Shown here in pieces: positions 5,615 to 5,616 of a stretch of 5,616 nt of DNA. The notes beneath the pieces were generated by a model. That model searched no databases and was not told the DNA's origin. It was given only the letters and a program-made list of their open reading frames with translations. The stretch spans positions 1 through 5,616 of the forward strand of contig CAMYNE010000183.1 in assembly GCA_947259675.1 (NCBI GenBank), in the 5' to 3' direction. A program made the position numbers and the translations under genes. Origin of the DNA: an uncultured Pirellulaceae bacterium. Lineage in GTDB: Bacteria; Planctomycetota; Planctomycetia; Pirellulales; Pirellulaceae. The stretch's first letter is position 1, and the number at the start of each line of letters is the position of its first letter.

Positions 5615-5616
5615 AT

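Overview
The window looks like chromosomal DNA from a planctomycete, probably close to Rhodopirellula/Pirellulales. This is an inference from gene style: a PepSY-like protein fragment, a large GT-C-like membrane protein, start codons with little or no Shine-Dalgarno signal, and moderate GC. No rRNA or tRNA is present to confirm it.

Layout. (1) Positions 3-97 hold the 3' part of a PepSY-like (beta-lactamase-inhibitor-like) gene, cut off by an insertion sequence whose end supplies nine foreign codons and a stop. (2) Positions 98-2740 are a complete IS21-family element on the minus strand: istA (DDE transposase, 539 aa) and istB (AAA+ helper, 278 aa) overlap by 8 bases, between ~55-bp imperfect terminal inverted repeats starting TGTCACGGGGCGC. 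No target-site duplication is visible. (3) Positions 2741-2952 are a junkyard: a lone CRISPR-repeat-like sequence followed directly by a decayed IS630-type transposase fragment. (4) Positions 2953-3429 (minus) encode a small coiled-coil lipoprotein with a His/Asp-rich tail. (5) Positions 3430-3785 are a divergent intergenic region with a candidate promoter for the lipoprotein and a perfect GNRA-type hairpin. (6) Positions 3786-5555 (plus) encode a 589-aa polytopic membrane protein resembling GT-C glycosyltransferase-like proteins. (7) The last bases may hold the C-terminus of a convergent gene.

The most striking pattern is inside the IS21 element. An 11-bp core, AAAACCAGCCA, occurs nine times: twice in each terminal repeat, three times inside the 5' part of istA and twice inside the 3' end of istB. 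The coding copies are read in the same frame and give the same low-complexity peptide (SKPA..KAPTGS) in two unrelated proteins. The likely explanation is that an array of transposase-binding repeats extends into the genes and is tolerated there as linker or tail. The two host-type genes (lipoprotein and membrane protein) are divergent and show no clear functional link to the IS.
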